Assembly: GCF_002278135.3 (NCBI RefSeq)
Contig: NZ_CP029425.2
Coordinates: 1,774,001 to 1,838,000, forward strand
Source: Bradyrhizobium ottawaense
GTDB taxonomy: Bacteria; Pseudomonadota; Alphaproteobacteria; Rhizobiales; Xanthobacteraceae
Length of the DNA stretch: 64,000 nucleotides
Direction: 5' to 3'
Below are positions 42,151-51,840 of the stretch, piece after piece; position 1 is the first letter of the stretch; each line of letters opens with the position of its first letter. A program made the position numbers and the translations under genes. The notes under the pieces were generated by a model that ran no database searches, was not told the origin of the DNA, and was given only the letters and a program-made list of their open reading frames with translations.

Positions 42151-42906
42151 ATGAGCCATGCGTCTTTGTTGTCCTGTCCTGATATCGATGATCCCCGCCG
42201 TGTCCGCGAAACAAAGCCCGATGGTTGGATGAGACGGTTTCTGTCGGGAGCATTGCCGTTTTACGCGCTGGCTGCATTGGCCATGTGCATGTATCTCGTC
42301 CTGTACAGGGCAAACCTTTTCGATCTGAACGCCATCGTCCAGGGTGCGACCGGTTCGTCGTGGTTTCTGGTGTTCATGTTCGTCTGCGTGCTCCTGGAGT
42401 CGGTCTTCCCGTATTTCGGCTATTTTCCCGGAACCGCCCTCATCCTGATGTCCGTGGCGCTCAATCCAAAGTCGGCGGATGCTTCCGTCTTTGTGGTGGC
42501 GTGGCTCGCTATCATCCTGGGCGCCGTCTTGAGTTACGGACAGGCTCGTTTCTTCAGGCCGTTCCTGCAGCGGGTGGCCTCGAAGGCGGCCCTGCGCCGA
42601 TGTGAGTCCCTGTTCGACGCCTATGGCGCTTACGCGCGCATTGCCTTGTTCGTTCATCCCAACGCCTGCGCGATGTATTTCACGGCGCTCGGACTTCTCG
42701 GCCGCAGCCTGACGCGAGAGCTCGCCTATCTCTGTGTGGGTGCAGCGGCCGCCGTGGGCATCCTGTTCGTGATCGTGACCAGGTTGGTATCGTCCGTCGG
42801 CCCTGCTGATGACGGCGAATTGCAGGTGCTGTTGGCGGCAGCGCTGGCCGCCATGGGGACGCTTGTTGGCCTCTACGCGGCCTGGCGGCCGGAGCGGGTC
42901 GCCTGA
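42151..42906 (+). CDS. DedA/VTT-like membrane protein
   Basis: A 251-residue membrane protein with about five hydrophobic segments. The blocks SVFPYFGYFPGTALILMSVA, AIILGAVLSYGQARFF and RIALFVHPNACAMYFTALG are in the positions of the re-entrant loops and conserved Pro/Gly residues of the DedA/SNARE-associated family, though the match is loose. Proteins of this kind move or balance undecaprenyl or other lipids. The start is approximate. It is followed by a sparse accessory stretch. Confidence 0.6.
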   Translation: MSHASLLSCPDIDDPRRVRETKPDGWMRRFLSGALPFYALAALAMCMYLVLYRANLFDLNAIVQGATGSSWFLVFMFVCVLLESVFPYFGYFPGTALILMSVALNPKSADASVFVVAWLAIILGAVLSYGQARFFRPFLQRVASKAALRRCESLFDAYGAYARIALFVHPNACAMYFTALGLLGRSLTRELAYLCVGAAAAVGILFVIVTRLVSSVGPADDGELQVLLAAALAAMGTLVGLYAAWRPERVA

Positions 42907-43091
42907 AGCCTGCTCCGTCTTACACCTCCGGCAGCTCAACGCCCGTCAACTTGTGTGCATGGGGTTGTTTTCGACATTTTGAGGCAGCTCGAAGGACCGC
43001 TGGCGGGCGCCGTGATCGCCTGCGATCGGCAGCTTCAGGGCGACGGCGCTGATCTAGCCACACCTAAATAATGCGCCTCTACCCGCCAAGC

Positions 43092-43241
43092 TTAGTGCAA
43101 TACGCGAGCGGCTTCTGCTAGCCGGACTTTCTCTCTGAGGCCCTCGAGATCCTGTATCGCCTTAAGCAATCTCACCAAATCGGAAGCTATGTGTGCCAGA
43201 GTAGGCTTTTGCGGCTTTGAGGTTCGAGATTTCTGTTTCAT
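43092..43241 (-). CDS. Small basic hypothetical protein
   Basis: A 49-residue protein beginning MKQKSRTSKPQKPTLAHIAS and continuing with an amphipathic helical part (DLVRLLKAIQDLEGLREKVR). The ATG at 43241 has GGAG eight bases upstream, better than the frame opening at 43382. No family recognised. The gap before it (42907-43091) has no gene but carries a segment resembling 50765-50855. Confidence 0.45.
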   Translation of the reverse strand: MKQKSRTSKPQKPTLAHIASDLVRLLKAIQDLEGLREKVRLAEAARVLH

Positions 43242-43357
43242 CGCGAAACGGCTCCCTGCCAGGACCGGTAAAGATAGGCCGGGATTGGCAAGGACCGTGC
43301 CAGGGAAGCGCAACCGGCATTTCAGGCCAGAGAGCGCGCAGGAGGCAAGCGAAAGGG

Positions 43358-43516
43358 TTATCTGGCCGGTGCCGCTTTCCATCCATACGACTGGCGTGCG
43401 ATCTGGCCAGTGATATCGGTGTCCTTTTCGTCAGAGAGGCGCCAGGCCGCCACCCCGAAGCAGACGGTTAAAACCACGGCTGTTGTCAGCAGCAGCATCG
43501 ATAGAAACTGGCTCAC
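43358..43516 (-). CDS. Small single-pass membrane protein
   Basis: About 52 residues from a GTG at 43516 (or 46 from the ATG at 43498): one membrane helix MLLLTTAVVLTVCFGVAAWR, then a polar tail SDEKDTDITGQIARQSYGWK. The charge pattern around the helix is that of a genuine small membrane protein. Ribosome site weak, start uncertain. Family not recognised. Confidence 0.45.
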   Translation of the reverse strand: MSQFLSMLLLTTAVVLTVCFGVAAWRLSDEKDTDITGQIARQSYGWKAAPAR

Positions 43517-43726
43517 ACCTACACCCCCGAATACGGCGCATGCGCCAGCGACCATGGAACGTCGATTCGGAAAATGCAGATGCGTTGACCTATTAGCAGG
43601 TATCCCCAAGCTACGCACAATGCGCAATTATCCTTGGTCGCAATTGCTATTCGTTCAAGCCGTTGAGATTGAATCAGGTTCTGATCGACCAGCGAAGTGC
43701 CGATCCATGGTTCGGAAAATAGCCGC

Positions 43727-43921
43727 TCAAGAACGCACGCTCAAACCCGCCCGCGGCCTGGGGGCGAAAGTGCAGCTGGGAGCATTTGGTGCTGGCGCGA
43801 ACCGCGTTGAGATCGTTGCGGACTTCGCATCCCGCGTTGCCGAAAGAGCGGCCGAAACAAACGATGAAGATCCGATCGTTGCTAGCGCTACGAGCACTAC
43901 CCCGAAAATTAGGCTGCGCAT
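43727..43921 (-). CDS. Small putative exported protein
   Basis: A 64-residue frame with a convincing signal peptide (MRSLIFGVVLVALATIGSSS, then FVSAALS) and a short Ser/Thr/Pro/Arg-rich mature part with one Cys. GGGAGG lies five bases before the ATG. The mature part has no family resemblance, and the opposite strand is also open here, so a chance frame cannot be excluded. Confidence 0.4.
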   Translation of the reverse strand: MRSLIFGVVLVALATIGSSSFVSAALSATRDAKSATISTRFAPAPNAPSCTFAPRPRAGLSVRS

Positions 43922-44752
43922 TTAATCCTCCCTCACTCGATCTCAGCATCGGACGCCGTTGTTTCAGCGCCGCTTCGTTTGGCCGCCAAAATGGTTTCGT
44001 GCACGCGACCGTGAAGTGTGGATTGCTGTTTTGCTCTGGCCCAAAGGCTCTCTAAGCCGAAGCAGAGCCCAGCCGGCCTCAGCCGCCCAGACTGCTTCAA
44101 GAACGCGCGCGGCCACGGCTGCTCTTTGAGGACAATTCGATGAGCATTATTGCCTTCCGCATCAGGAAGGGACAAACCCATCAGGTGGACCGATAGCGCT
44201 TACAAGTCCGATGACTATGGGGACGAACCCCGATAGGACAGGTGAGCTGAATGAATGGTCGGAAATGCAGCGGCCCCGGCACCCGTTCGCTGAGGCCGCT
44301 TTTATTTGCTCGGTAAGCGGAACGACTTTCCCAATTCCGAGTCGAATCCAAGCTTCCGACAAGTCCCCAAATCAAAAAGCCCCCGTCGGGAGCAAACCTT
44401 CCCCAAGGTTGGCGATCTCGGCCCCAAACCGAGGTCGCTTGTCATAAATGTGGAAAAAGGCGTCGGCAAGGCCTGTGCGAGCAAACGCAAATCGCGCGCT
44501 TCTTGCTTTGAATGCGCCGGTCGCAGTCGCGTGAGAGCGGAATTAAATCAGACCTAATCTCCATGGCAAAGTGCATTTAATTTAGCCATTTAAAGCTGGA
44601 GTGTCGCGGCAGAGACTCGGCTGCCGTGCCATGATTGCCGCAGCAGGAAGCTTAAAGGTCCTATCAACCGTTTCCAGTAAGCTTTGGGCTTGACCGGCGC
44701 ATAATGCGAGTTCCCATTTAAATCTCCAGTTCGAGATGAGTCGGGATTTGCC
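43922..44752. other. 831-bp stretch without a supported gene
   Basis: Several short frames occur on both strands, but none has a good ribosome site together with a plausible protein. The sequence is visibly richer in A+T than the core regions, with several poly-A and poly-T tracts near 44530-44590. It reads as decayed or foreign DNA. Confidence 0.5.
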
Positions 44753-44824
44753 GTGGGTATTTACTTGCTCTCGCTCGCGGCGTGCGTTGTCGGGGTTCTT
44801 CTATTCATGGCATTCCATCGATAG
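44753..44824 (+). CDS. Tiny membrane peptide (23 residues)
   Basis: A GTG-initiated frame encodes one hydrophobic helix (GIYLLSLAACVVGVLLFMAF) followed by His-Arg and a stop. The composition fits a small bacterial membrane peptide. No good ribosome site is seen upstream, so translation is uncertain. It is listed because a second such frame with a good site follows at 44946. Confidence 0.3.
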   Translation: MGIYLLSLAACVVGVLLFMAFHR

Positions 44825-44945
44825 GGCCGACAACGGACGCAACAGTTACATTGAATCCTCAACCCAAGCCGAAATTAATAGTTTTGGCCGGTTGTTTTTG
44901 ACTGTGCACAGTTGCTCGCGTTCAATTCCAAAGGTGGAGGCGAAC

Positions 44946-45032
44946 GTGTTTTTGAACTGGGTCCTCGTTATCCTTATCGGCGTCAGCGTTGCGGTCCTGA
45001 TAGCCCACGCGATTGACGCGATGCGTTCCTGA
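44946..45032 (+). CDS. Tiny membrane peptide (28 residues)
   Basis: GTG start at 44946 with GGAGG five bases upstream. The product is one membrane helix (FLNWVLVILIGVSVAVLIAH) and a short charged end (AIDAMRS). Its last 50 bases overlap the 3' end of the hypothetical gene on the opposite strand. Too short to search reliably by eye; the ribosome site is the main support. Confidence 0.45.
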   Translation: MFLNWVLVILIGVSVAVLIAHAIDAMRS

Positions 45033-45351
45033 GGTGCCCTCTTGGCGATGTCTCTGATGGACCTTGCCGGTACGGGCGGGGCGCTAGCCCGGCGCGGTGG
45101 AATTCGTCGAGGTCGATGAACTCCACGGCTCGCTGTCTTAGTGAAACCCTGGCTACAAAGCCGGCATGCAGCCAAGCCATAGATTGCGTGTGACCGGCTT
45201 TGCGCAAATTGTTTCCCCACCAGGCATTGAACTTGTACGCTGACGGCGGCAACGGTCTGCCGAGAATTGCTTCAATTTCCGAGAATGTGAGCCGAATCGT
45301 TTGCGGCCCTGTGCGCTGTAGCTCTTCCCGTAATGGATCGTAAACGGACAT
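44983..45351 (-). CDS. Hypothetical protein, DUF7662-like domain
   Basis: A 122-residue protein. The N-terminal 85 residues contain YDPLREELQRTGPQTIRLTF, EIEAILGRPLPPSAYKFNAW and WGNNLRKAGHTQSMAWLHAG. This layout (YxPL, FxxIExxLGxxLPxSA, WWxN, W-L-x-A-G-F) is one I associate with small standalone or restriction-linked DUF7662-type proteins of unknown function. The C-terminal 35 residues look unrelated and low in conservation. Start taken as ATG 45351; 45393 is possible. Confidence 0.6.
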   Translation of the reverse strand: MSVYDPLREELQRTGPQTIRLTFSEIEAILGRPLPPSAYKFNAWWGNNLRKAGHTQSMAWLHAGFVARVSLRQRAVEFIDLDEFHRAGLAPRPYRQGPSETSPRGHLRNASRQSRGLSGPQR

Positions 45352-45508
45352 AACATTCGGCTCGTCACGTTGGCCCGTAGGCGTCCCTGCCATGCTCCAG
45401 GTATCTGGTGCAGCTGATTGATCGCTCCGCTTCGCCCCAGCATGAGTTGGCTCGCATCACCAGATTCAATTGCTCCTGGATCAGCGACGATAGCGCAGCG
45501 AGTATCGA

Positions 45509-45814
45509 TTAGTGCACTTTTTGCTCAAGGTCTCTCAGTAGCGCGTGCAGAAAGTCGCTGGCATGGTCATATTGAGCGTTGCCGTTCGTGATTTGACGGA
45601 CGCGCGGGCTCACCAAGCGACCAACAGTTTCAGAGCGGAGCAGCTCAGCTCTGTCCGAACACTGCAGCAGTAAAGCATCGGGTAAATCTTCCGCAGATCC
45701 GAATAGCTTCAAGAGACAATGTTCGCCCTCGGCCTTACGGTCGTGATGCGCCTTCGCAGCATATAAAGCAAACAGCCCACGGAAAGCATCGCGGGAAACG
45801 GCAGGTTTTCCCAT
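45509..45814 (-). CDS. Hypothetical protein
   Basis: A 101-residue soluble protein (110 if started at 45841), family not recognised. It opens MGKPAVSRDAFRGLFALYAA, continues with KAHHDRKAEGEHCLLKLFG and ends LHALLRDLEQKVH. AGGG lies seven bases before the ATG at 45814. Composition is that of a real protein with helical content. The gap to the kinase gene (45842-46172) is A+T-rich on the left and shows no other frame worth reporting. Confidence 0.5.
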   Translation of the reverse strand: MGKPAVSRDAFRGLFALYAAKAHHDRKAEGEHCLLKLFGSAEDLPDALLLQCSDRAELLRSETVGRLVSPRVRQITNGNAQYDHASDFLHALLRDLEQKVH

Positions 45815-46172
45815 CGCAGCGCCCTGAAAAATTAAATCCATAATAAAGGCAAGTCTGAAGCATTGGTGCGGAAAAAGCTAGCGCAAAATTAAATCAACCC
45901 GTATCTCCCATTGAGAGATTAGAGGCGGTCCGAAATCAGCCGCCGCAATAGCCGCACTTGGATCCGGCGATCTGCCACCATGTGGACCAAAGCGGCGCGA
46001 CTTGTGGAGCTCGCTGCTTCGGTAGATCGAGGAGGCGAATTGACGCGTGGTCGATTGAAAATCAACTAGCGATACGTCTGGTCGGAGGCACCTGATGGTG
46101 GAATAATTCCGACGCTTTCTTGATTGGATTTTGACGTCGGCCGCGAACCGGCTGGCGACCTGGATTTTCATC

Positions 46173-49100
46173 ATGGCCGCGCTTCCTCAGGGCGTTGTGG
46201 CGGAATTGCAGCACGAGAACGCGCGGCTCCTGGCCGAATTGCGCGCTGCACAAGATCGCGAGACCGCCACCGCGGACATCCTCAAAATCATTGCCAGTTC
46301 GCCATCGGAGGTGAAGCCGGTATTCGATGCGATCGCGAGGCGCGCCAATGCCCTGCTCGGCGGCTTTTCGACGACCGTATTCCGCTTCATCGACGGCACT
46401 GCCCATTTGGCGGCCTTCACGCCGACGAATTCTGCCGCCGATCGAGCTTTGCAGCAGATGTTTCCGCGGCCGATTGCCGATTTCGAGAGTTTTGAAAGTG
46501 CGCGGGCCGGTAAGGTGGTGCCGACCCCCGATACCGAAGCGCTGACAAACGACATCAAATTCATCGCGCGCGCCCGCGGCTTTCGCAGCATGTTGTTCGT
46601 TCCGCTCGCGACCGGCGGCGTGGTGATCGGCATGATCAGCGTCACGCGGGTCGCGCCGGGTGCCTTCGCTCCGCATCATGTGCAACTTCTGCAGACTTTC
46701 GCCGATCAGGCCGTTATCGCCATTGAGAATGCGCGGCTGTTCGATGAGGTGCAGGCGCGCACTGACGACTTGCGGGAATCGCTGCAGCAGCAGACGGCGA
46801 CTGCCGATGTCTTGAAGGTCATCAGCCGCTCCGCGTTTGATTTGCAAACGGTGCTCGACACGCTCACGGAATCGGCGGCGTGGCTGTGTGGTGCCGACAT
46901 GGCGGCAATCGTCCGGCAGGACACCGACGGCGCATACTATCATGCAACTCGGTACAATTTCTCGCCCGAGTGGGCCGAGGTCTCGGCGGGCATTCGACTC
47001 AATGCTGGACGCGGCAGCGTCGTTGGGCGTGTCCTGCTGTCCGGCAAGGCTGTCCAGATCCAGGATGTCCTGGTCGATCCCGAATACGCTTATCCCGAGC
47101 AGCAGAGGGCCGGCGGCTACCGGACCCTCCTGGGCGTACCTTTGCTTCGATCCGGAGAAACGATCGGCGTGCTGTTCCTGGGCCGCAAGGCCGTGAACTC
47201 GTTCACGGACAAGCAGATCGACTTGGTCTCAACTTTCGCCGATCAGGCCGTGATCGCGATTGAGAATGTCCGGCTGTTCGATGAGGTCCAGGCGAAGACG
47301 CGCGATCTCGCCGAATCGCTCCAGCAGCAAACCGCGACTGCCGATGTGCTGAAAGTGATCAGCCGCTCGACCTTCGATCTGCAGACCGTGCTCAACACGC
47401 TGGTCGATTCGGCGGCACGGCTGTGCGAAGCGGAGATGGCATTCATCATGCGCCGCGAAGGCGATGAATATCAGGCCGGAGCAGCGGTGGGGTTTTCCGA
47501 GGAATACATCGAGTTTCTGCAGGGTCACCCGATTACGCCCGGCCGGAGCACGGTAACAGGTCGGGCCGTACTTGAGCGCCGCCCAGTGCAGATCCTCGAC
47601 GTCGCTGCCGATGCCGAATACGGCCTGCACGAGTCCATCACCATGGCTGGTCAGCGCACGGCGCTCGGTGTTCCCCTCATGCGCGAAAATGAGCCGATCG
47701 GCGCGCTCGTAATCGCTCGCAAGCGCGTGCAGCCCTTCACGGAAAAACAGATCGAGCTGGTCGCCACATTTGCCGACCAGGCCGTGATCGCCATCGAGAA
47801 TGTACGGCTGTTCGAACAATTGCAGACTAGAACGCGAGATCTGTCTGAGGCGCTGACGTACCAGACCGGCAGCGCCAATATCTTGCGGGTTATCGCTTCC
47901 TCGCCGACCGAGGTCGGTCCGGTGCTCAAGGCGATCGTGGAAAGCGCATGCGGACTTTGCGAGGCATATGATGCACTGGTAGTTCTGAGGGACGGCGACG
48001 ACATCGTCATCCAGGCCCATCATGGACAAGTTCCCGTGGTGTGGAGCCGGCGGGCGATCAGTGTCAAATCGCCCACCGGCCGGGCGATTATCGACCGTCG
48101 CACCGTTCATGTGCACGACCTGCTCGGGCCCGAAGGCGAGGAGTTCCCGACCGGACGCGAATATGCGCTTCGCTCGAACGTTCGGACCGTTCTGAGCGTG
48201 CCGCTGTTGCGCGATGACGAGAGCATGGGTGCGATCGTGCTTCGTCGCACGGAGATTCGTCCATTTGGCGAGAAGCAGATCAACCTGCTTCAGACTTTCG
48301 CGGATCAAGCTGTCATCGCCATCGGTAACGTGCGTCTGTTCGAACAATTGAATGAATCGTTGGAGCGGCAGACGGCAACGTCGGAGGTGCTGGAAATCAT
48401 AAGCGCTTCATCGGGCGCATTGACCCCGGTCTTCCACAAGATGCTGGAGAACGCGACGCGAATTTGCGGGGCCGGCTTCGGCACCATGAATCTCTACGAG
48501 GATGGCGGCTTTCGCACGGTTGCGTTACACAACGCGCCACAGGCTTATGTTGATACCCGGCTGTACCAGAGCATTCGCCCACATCCGGCGAGCGGGCTAG
48601 GCACCGTCGAGAAAACTCATCAGACGGTTCATATCGACGATATCAGGACTCAGCCGCCCTACGTCGAAGGCAACCCGAACGTTCGCGCGCTTGCCGACCT
48701 TGCCGGCGCACGGACCCTCGTCATCGTGCCCATGCTGAAGGAAGATGAGCTGATTGGCACCATCACGATCTTTCGCCAGGAAGTTAGATCCTTCACTGAC
48801 AAGCAGATCGAGCTCGTGTCCAATTTCGCACACCAGGGCGTGATCGCGATCGAGAATGCACGCCTGCTGAACGAGCTGCGCGAGCGCACCATGGAACTGT
48901 CCCAATCGCTCGAGGAATTGCGAAATGCGCAGGATCGGTTGATCCAGACCGAGAAGCTTGCCTCGCTCGGGCAACTCACCGCCGGCATTGCGCATGAGAT
49001 CAAGAATCCGCTCAATTTCGTCAACAATTTTGCTGCGCTTTCCTCCGAACTCATCGAAGAACTCGGCGACGCGCTGCGCTCAGCCGGACTCGGCGAGGCA

Positions 49101-49745
49101 GCAAGGCTGGACATCGACGTGCTGATACACATGCTACAAGGCAACCTGGAAAAGATCGTGCAGCACGGAACGCGCGCCGATTCCATTGTCAAGAATATGC
49201 TTCTGCACTCTCGCGAAGGGTCTGGCGAACGCCGCGAGGCCGATATCAACGCCGTCCTCGAGGAAAGCCTCAACCTTGCTTATCACGGAGCGCGCGCCGA
49301 GAAAGCAGGCTTCAACATCACGCTCGAAAGGAACCTCGATCCGTCTGCCGGGGCGCTCGATCTGTATCCGCAGGAAATCACGCGGGTGTTCCTCAATCTC
49401 GTTTCAAATGGCTTCTACGCGGCGAGCAAACAAAAGGACGCCGCCGGCGACGGCTTCGAGCCAAGGCTGCGCGCGACGACGACAAACCTCGGCGGCGCCG
49501 TCGAGATCCGGATTCGCGACAATGGCGCCGGCATCCCGGCCGACGTGAGAGGGAAAATATTCAACCCATTCTTCACAACCAAGCCCGCAGGCGAAGGAAC
49601 CGGCCTTGGCCTTTCAATCTGCCACGACATCATCGTGAAACAGCACGGCGGCAGCATCGAGGTCGATACCGAGCCCGGCGATTATACGGAGTTCATCATC
49701 AGGCTGCCGCGTAGGCTGGCGGCGCACCGGAACGACGCCAAGTGA
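46173..49745 (+). CDS. Soluble sensor histidine kinase with five tandem GAF domains
   Basis: A 1190-residue cytoplasmic kinase without membrane helices. Five GAF domains end at about residues 190, 370, 548, 725 and 900, each closed by a near-identical helix ([18 protein letters not shown] type) and a linker ([19 protein letters not shown] type) that starts the next unit. Then come a coiled coil ([19 protein letters not shown]), the phosphorylated His941 in [16 protein letters not shown], and an ATPase domain with DNGAGIP and [14 protein letters not shown]. No receiver domain is fused and no response regulator is adjacent; the next gene encodes a universal stress protein. The five GAF domains differ in sequence, so several ligands or dimer contacts are possible. 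Confidence 0.9.
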   Translation: MAALPQGVVAELQHENARLLAELRAAQDRETATADILKIIASSPSEVKPVFDAIARRANALLGGFSTTVFRFIDGTAHLAAFTPTNSAADRALQQMFPRPIADFESFESARAGKVVPTPDTEALTNDIKFIARARGFRSMLFVPLATGGVVIGMISVTRVAPGAFAPHHVQLLQTFADQAVIAIENARLFDEVQARTDDLRESLQQQTATADVLKVISRSAFDLQTVLDTLTESAAWLCGADMAAIVRQDTDGAYYHATRYNFSPEWAEVSAGIRLNAGRGSVVGRVLLSGKAVQIQDVLVDPEYAYPEQQRAGGYRTLLGVPLLRSGETIGVLFLGRKAVNSFTDKQIDLVSTFADQAVIAIENVRLFDEVQAKTRDLAESLQQQTATADVLKVISRSTFDLQTVLNTLVDSAARLCEAEMAFIMRREGDEYQAGAAVGFSEEYIEFLQGHPITPGRSTVTGRAVLERRPVQILDVAADAEYGLHESITMAGQRTALGVPLMRENEPIGALVIARKRVQPFTEKQIELVATFADQAVIAIENVRLFEQLQTRTRDLSEALTYQTGSANILRVIASSPTEVGPVLKAIVESACGLCEAYDALVVLRDGDDIVIQAHHGQVPVVWSRRAISVKSPTGRAIIDRRTVHVHDLLGPEGEEFPTGREYALRSNVRTVLSVPLLRDDESMGAIVLRRTEIRPFGEKQINLLQTFADQAVIAIGNVRLFEQLNESLERQTATSEVLEIISASSGALTPVFHKMLENATRICGAGFGTMNLYEDGGFRTVALHNAPQAYVDTRLYQSIRPHPASGLGTVEKTHQTVHIDDIRTQPPYVEGNPNVRALADLAGARTLVIVPMLKEDELIGTITIFRQEVRSFTDKQIELVSNFAHQGVIAIENARLLNELRERTMELSQSLEELRNAQDRLIQTEKLASLGQLTAGIAHEIKNPLNFVNNFAALSSELIEELGDALRSAGLGEAARLDIDVLIHMLQGNLEKIVQHGTRADSIVKNMLLHSREGSGERREADINAVLEESLNLAYHGARAEKAGFNITLERNLDPSAGALDLYPQEITRVFLNLVSNGFYAASKQKDAAGDGFEPRLRATTTNLGGAVEIRIRDNGAGIPADVRGKIFNPFFTTKPAGEGTGLGLSICHDIIVKQHGGSIEVDTEPGDYTEFIIRLPRRLAAHRNDAK

Positions 49746-49820
49746 AATTATCGTAGGCATCAATTCAAGCGAAACTAGGAATCCTGCGTCGAACTTCACT
49801 GCAAACACCGGAGGTCGAAA

Positions 49821-50657
49821 ATGAAGACGCTCTTGGTCCCGCTTCAAAATATTCCGATGATGACACCCACGCTCGATGCCGCCGTACGCCTCGCGCATCG
49901 TACCGGCGCCTATATCGAAGGCTTTCCGCTCCGGTTCGGCATCCCTCAATATCTGGCCGCGGAGTTGGCCACCGGCATTCTGTTAGATTCGTATGAAGTG
50001 AAGAGCGCAGCCGAATTGAACGACATGCGCGACTTTTTCGAAGCATTCATGCTGAAGCACGATGTTCCTCGATCCGCTGGATTGGGTCGACCATGTTTCG
50101 GCTGGCTGGAGACCGCCCCTGAGGGCGAAGATTTTGTCGGAAGCTATGGGCGCGCTTTCGATCTGATCGTGATGGCACGGTCTGACATTGATGCTGCGGG
50201 CCCTCACCGTCGCGCGATTGAGTCCGCGCTGTTCGAGAGCGGCAGGCCCGTTCTACTTGTGCCATCGAATGCACCAAGAAGCATCGCAACAAACATCATG
50301 ATCCATTGGAACGGTAGTACGGAGCAAGCTCGGGCAAACGCATTTGCCATGCCGTTGCTTCGTCTGGCCGAGAAGGTATCGGTCCTAACCGTCGTTGGCG
50401 GCCAAGCGGTACCAGGACCGTCTGCCGATCAGATCGTCCAGCAACTGCGGTACAATGACATTGCAGCGCAGGCGAGAACGGTTGAACTGGAGGATCGCGA
50501 CACCGGAGAGGCAGTCCTCGATGCCGTTAGAGCTGAGGGCTGCGACCTTTTGATCAAGGGAGCCTTCACCCGCGCCCGGTTGCGGCAAATGATATTCGGC
50601 GGGGCGACCAGCTATATCATGGAGCATGCGGATCTGCCTGTCCTGATGGCTCATTAG
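49821..50657 (+). CDS. Universal stress protein, tandem type
   Basis: A 278-residue UspA-superfamily protein with two repeats. The first (MKTLLVPLQNIPMM to VLLVPSNAP) and second (NIMIHWNGSTEQARANAFAM to YIMEHADLPVLMAH) each show the strand-helix pattern. The second repeat has FGGATSYIMEHADLPVL, close to the G-x9-G-S/T ATP-binding type but changed, so ATP binding is uncertain. The ATG follows GGAGG at good spacing. It lies 75 bp after the GAF kinase gene on the same strand and may be a target or co-regulated partner. Confidence 0.85.
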   Translation: MKTLLVPLQNIPMMTPTLDAAVRLAHRTGAYIEGFPLRFGIPQYLAAELATGILLDSYEVKSAAELNDMRDFFEAFMLKHDVPRSAGLGRPCFGWLETAPEGEDFVGSYGRAFDLIVMARSDIDAAGPHRRAIESALFESGRPVLLVPSNAPRSIATNIMIHWNGSTEQARANAFAMPLLRLAEKVSVLTVVGGQAVPGPSADQIVQQLRYNDIAAQARTVELEDRDTGEAVLDAVRAEGCDLLIKGAFTRARLRQMIFGGATSYIMEHADLPVLMAH

Positions 50658-50862
50658 CGCCGCACGATTCTCTTCAGATCATGCAACCCTGCTCCTGTCT
50701 TGCCCGACGGGTCAAACCATGATTCGGAAAAGGCGCAACCCCTTGATCCGACTGAGGCCGGCTACCGTGCAGGGGTTGTTTTCGATGTTTTGATATGGGC
50801 GGTCCCGAACAGCCGTGAGGCCAGGGCGATCGTCCGCAACCGGCAGCGGTCGGGAAAATGAA

Positions 50863-50907
50863 TGGTGGGCGCACAAGGGATCGAACCTTGGACCTCTCCC
50901 GTGTGAA
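50863..50907 (-). repeat. Direct repeat copy 1: 3' part of tRNA-Val(CAC), attachment site
   Basis: Read on the minus strand these 45 bases are exactly the anticodon loop ttcacac (anticodon CAC), 3' anticodon stem gggag, variable loop, T-arm with ttcgatc, acceptor strand tgcgccc, discriminator A and CCA. The bases upstream on that strand cannot pair with gggag, so the tRNA is not complete. An identical 45-bp copy is at 55751-55795. Such repeats are attachment-site duplications left by tRNA-targeting integrases. Confidence 0.9.
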
Positions 50908-51125
50908 GGCCAGACCTGCGATTGATGCAATTTGCAAATTTCGTGACCAACGCGATCTCCCCGTCTTTTCCCCACCCCAGAGGGGATTGGAGCTATGGGC
51001 CCGCTAACCCGCACAGCGCCGGCTCATCGGAGATTCTGCGGATTGCCCCTATGGCTGCAGGCAACGCCGCCCGTCCCCGAGAGCTTGCCGGCCGAGGGTC
51101 CGGTTAGTTTGTAAGCACGGACGCA

Positions 51126-51400
51126 GTGGCTGCGGCGATCAATCGCTTTAACGGGGCCGGCGAGGCGCTGGGCGGCCCGCGCTGGGCCGATCCCAACCTC
51201 AGCAGGGACGCCGTGCCGCACGGCTTCCGGGCGACATTCAAGCGCCGAACAGGCCGGCTCCCCCAACCATCTCCGACATGGCCTAGCCCCACACGATAGC
51301 CAACAAGGTCGAGCCGGCCTACCGCCTCGGCAACATGCGGGAGAAGGGCGGGGTCGATGGCGGATGGTCAGACTATTGCGCAAGCCGCCGGCCCCACCAG
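51126..51400 (+). pseudogene. Relic of a phage-type integrase, C-terminal part
   Basis: In one frame 51126-51240 reads VAAAINRFNGAGEAL then AVPHGFRATF, the H-x-x-R box region of P4-type integrases. From 51290, in another frame, HTIANKVEPAYRLGNM and WSDYCAS give the end of the catalytic domain with its Tyr. A frameshift and an in-frame stop separate the two. The N-terminal two thirds are absent. It belongs to a second element that once used the same tRNA-Val site. Confidence 0.65.
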
Positions 51401-51840
51401 AGTGGGAATGCATATGCCTTTAAGGGCTAATGCACCGCGCCCCGCTCGAAGTTTAGACGCGCCTGAATCGGCGCCGTCGGGATATAGTGGGCGCCGGAAC
51501 GTCCCCGGGGAGGCTGGAATTGGTAATTCAAGTAAGGGGTTCCCTAAATACCGAAACTCGGCACGGTAAACAGATCAAGAGCTATTTTCGATCGATCCGA
51601 GCTCGCTGATGGGAAGAGGGCTGCAGGAACTGGGAGAGTAAGCATCCCCAAGCTGATCATCGGCGCGGTGGTCCTTCATCCAGCTACAATTGTCATGGTT
51701 TGACCTTTGCAAGCCGTCAGACGGGTATTGATGATCGGGCGGTGGTCAGAGAGATTCTACAACAGGATGATTATAATCAAGGTTGAGCGGAAAGACCTGT
51801 TGCCTGGCGATACCGTGATCCATGTAGACAGTGATGGTGA
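51401..51840. other. 440-bp stretch without a supported gene
   Basis: Nothing recognisable. Frames on the plus strand are short and lack ribosome sites; one that runs to 51985 crosses the 3' end of the exported-protein gene on the opposite strand and is rejected. Confidence 0.5.

Noticed and set aside
42151..42250. Alternative later start for the DedA-like protein
   Set aside because: Later ATGs lack a better ribosome site; the start was left at 42151 and noted as approximate.
44162..44557. Several short overlapping frames of 60-85 codons on both strands
   Set aside because: No ribosome sites, mutually overlapping, and amino-acid composition like random translation.
50863..50907. Complete tRNA gene at the first tRNA-like sequence
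   Set aside because: Bases upstream on the minus strand cannot form the anticodon, D or acceptor 5' strands; only the 3' part from the anticodon loop is present.
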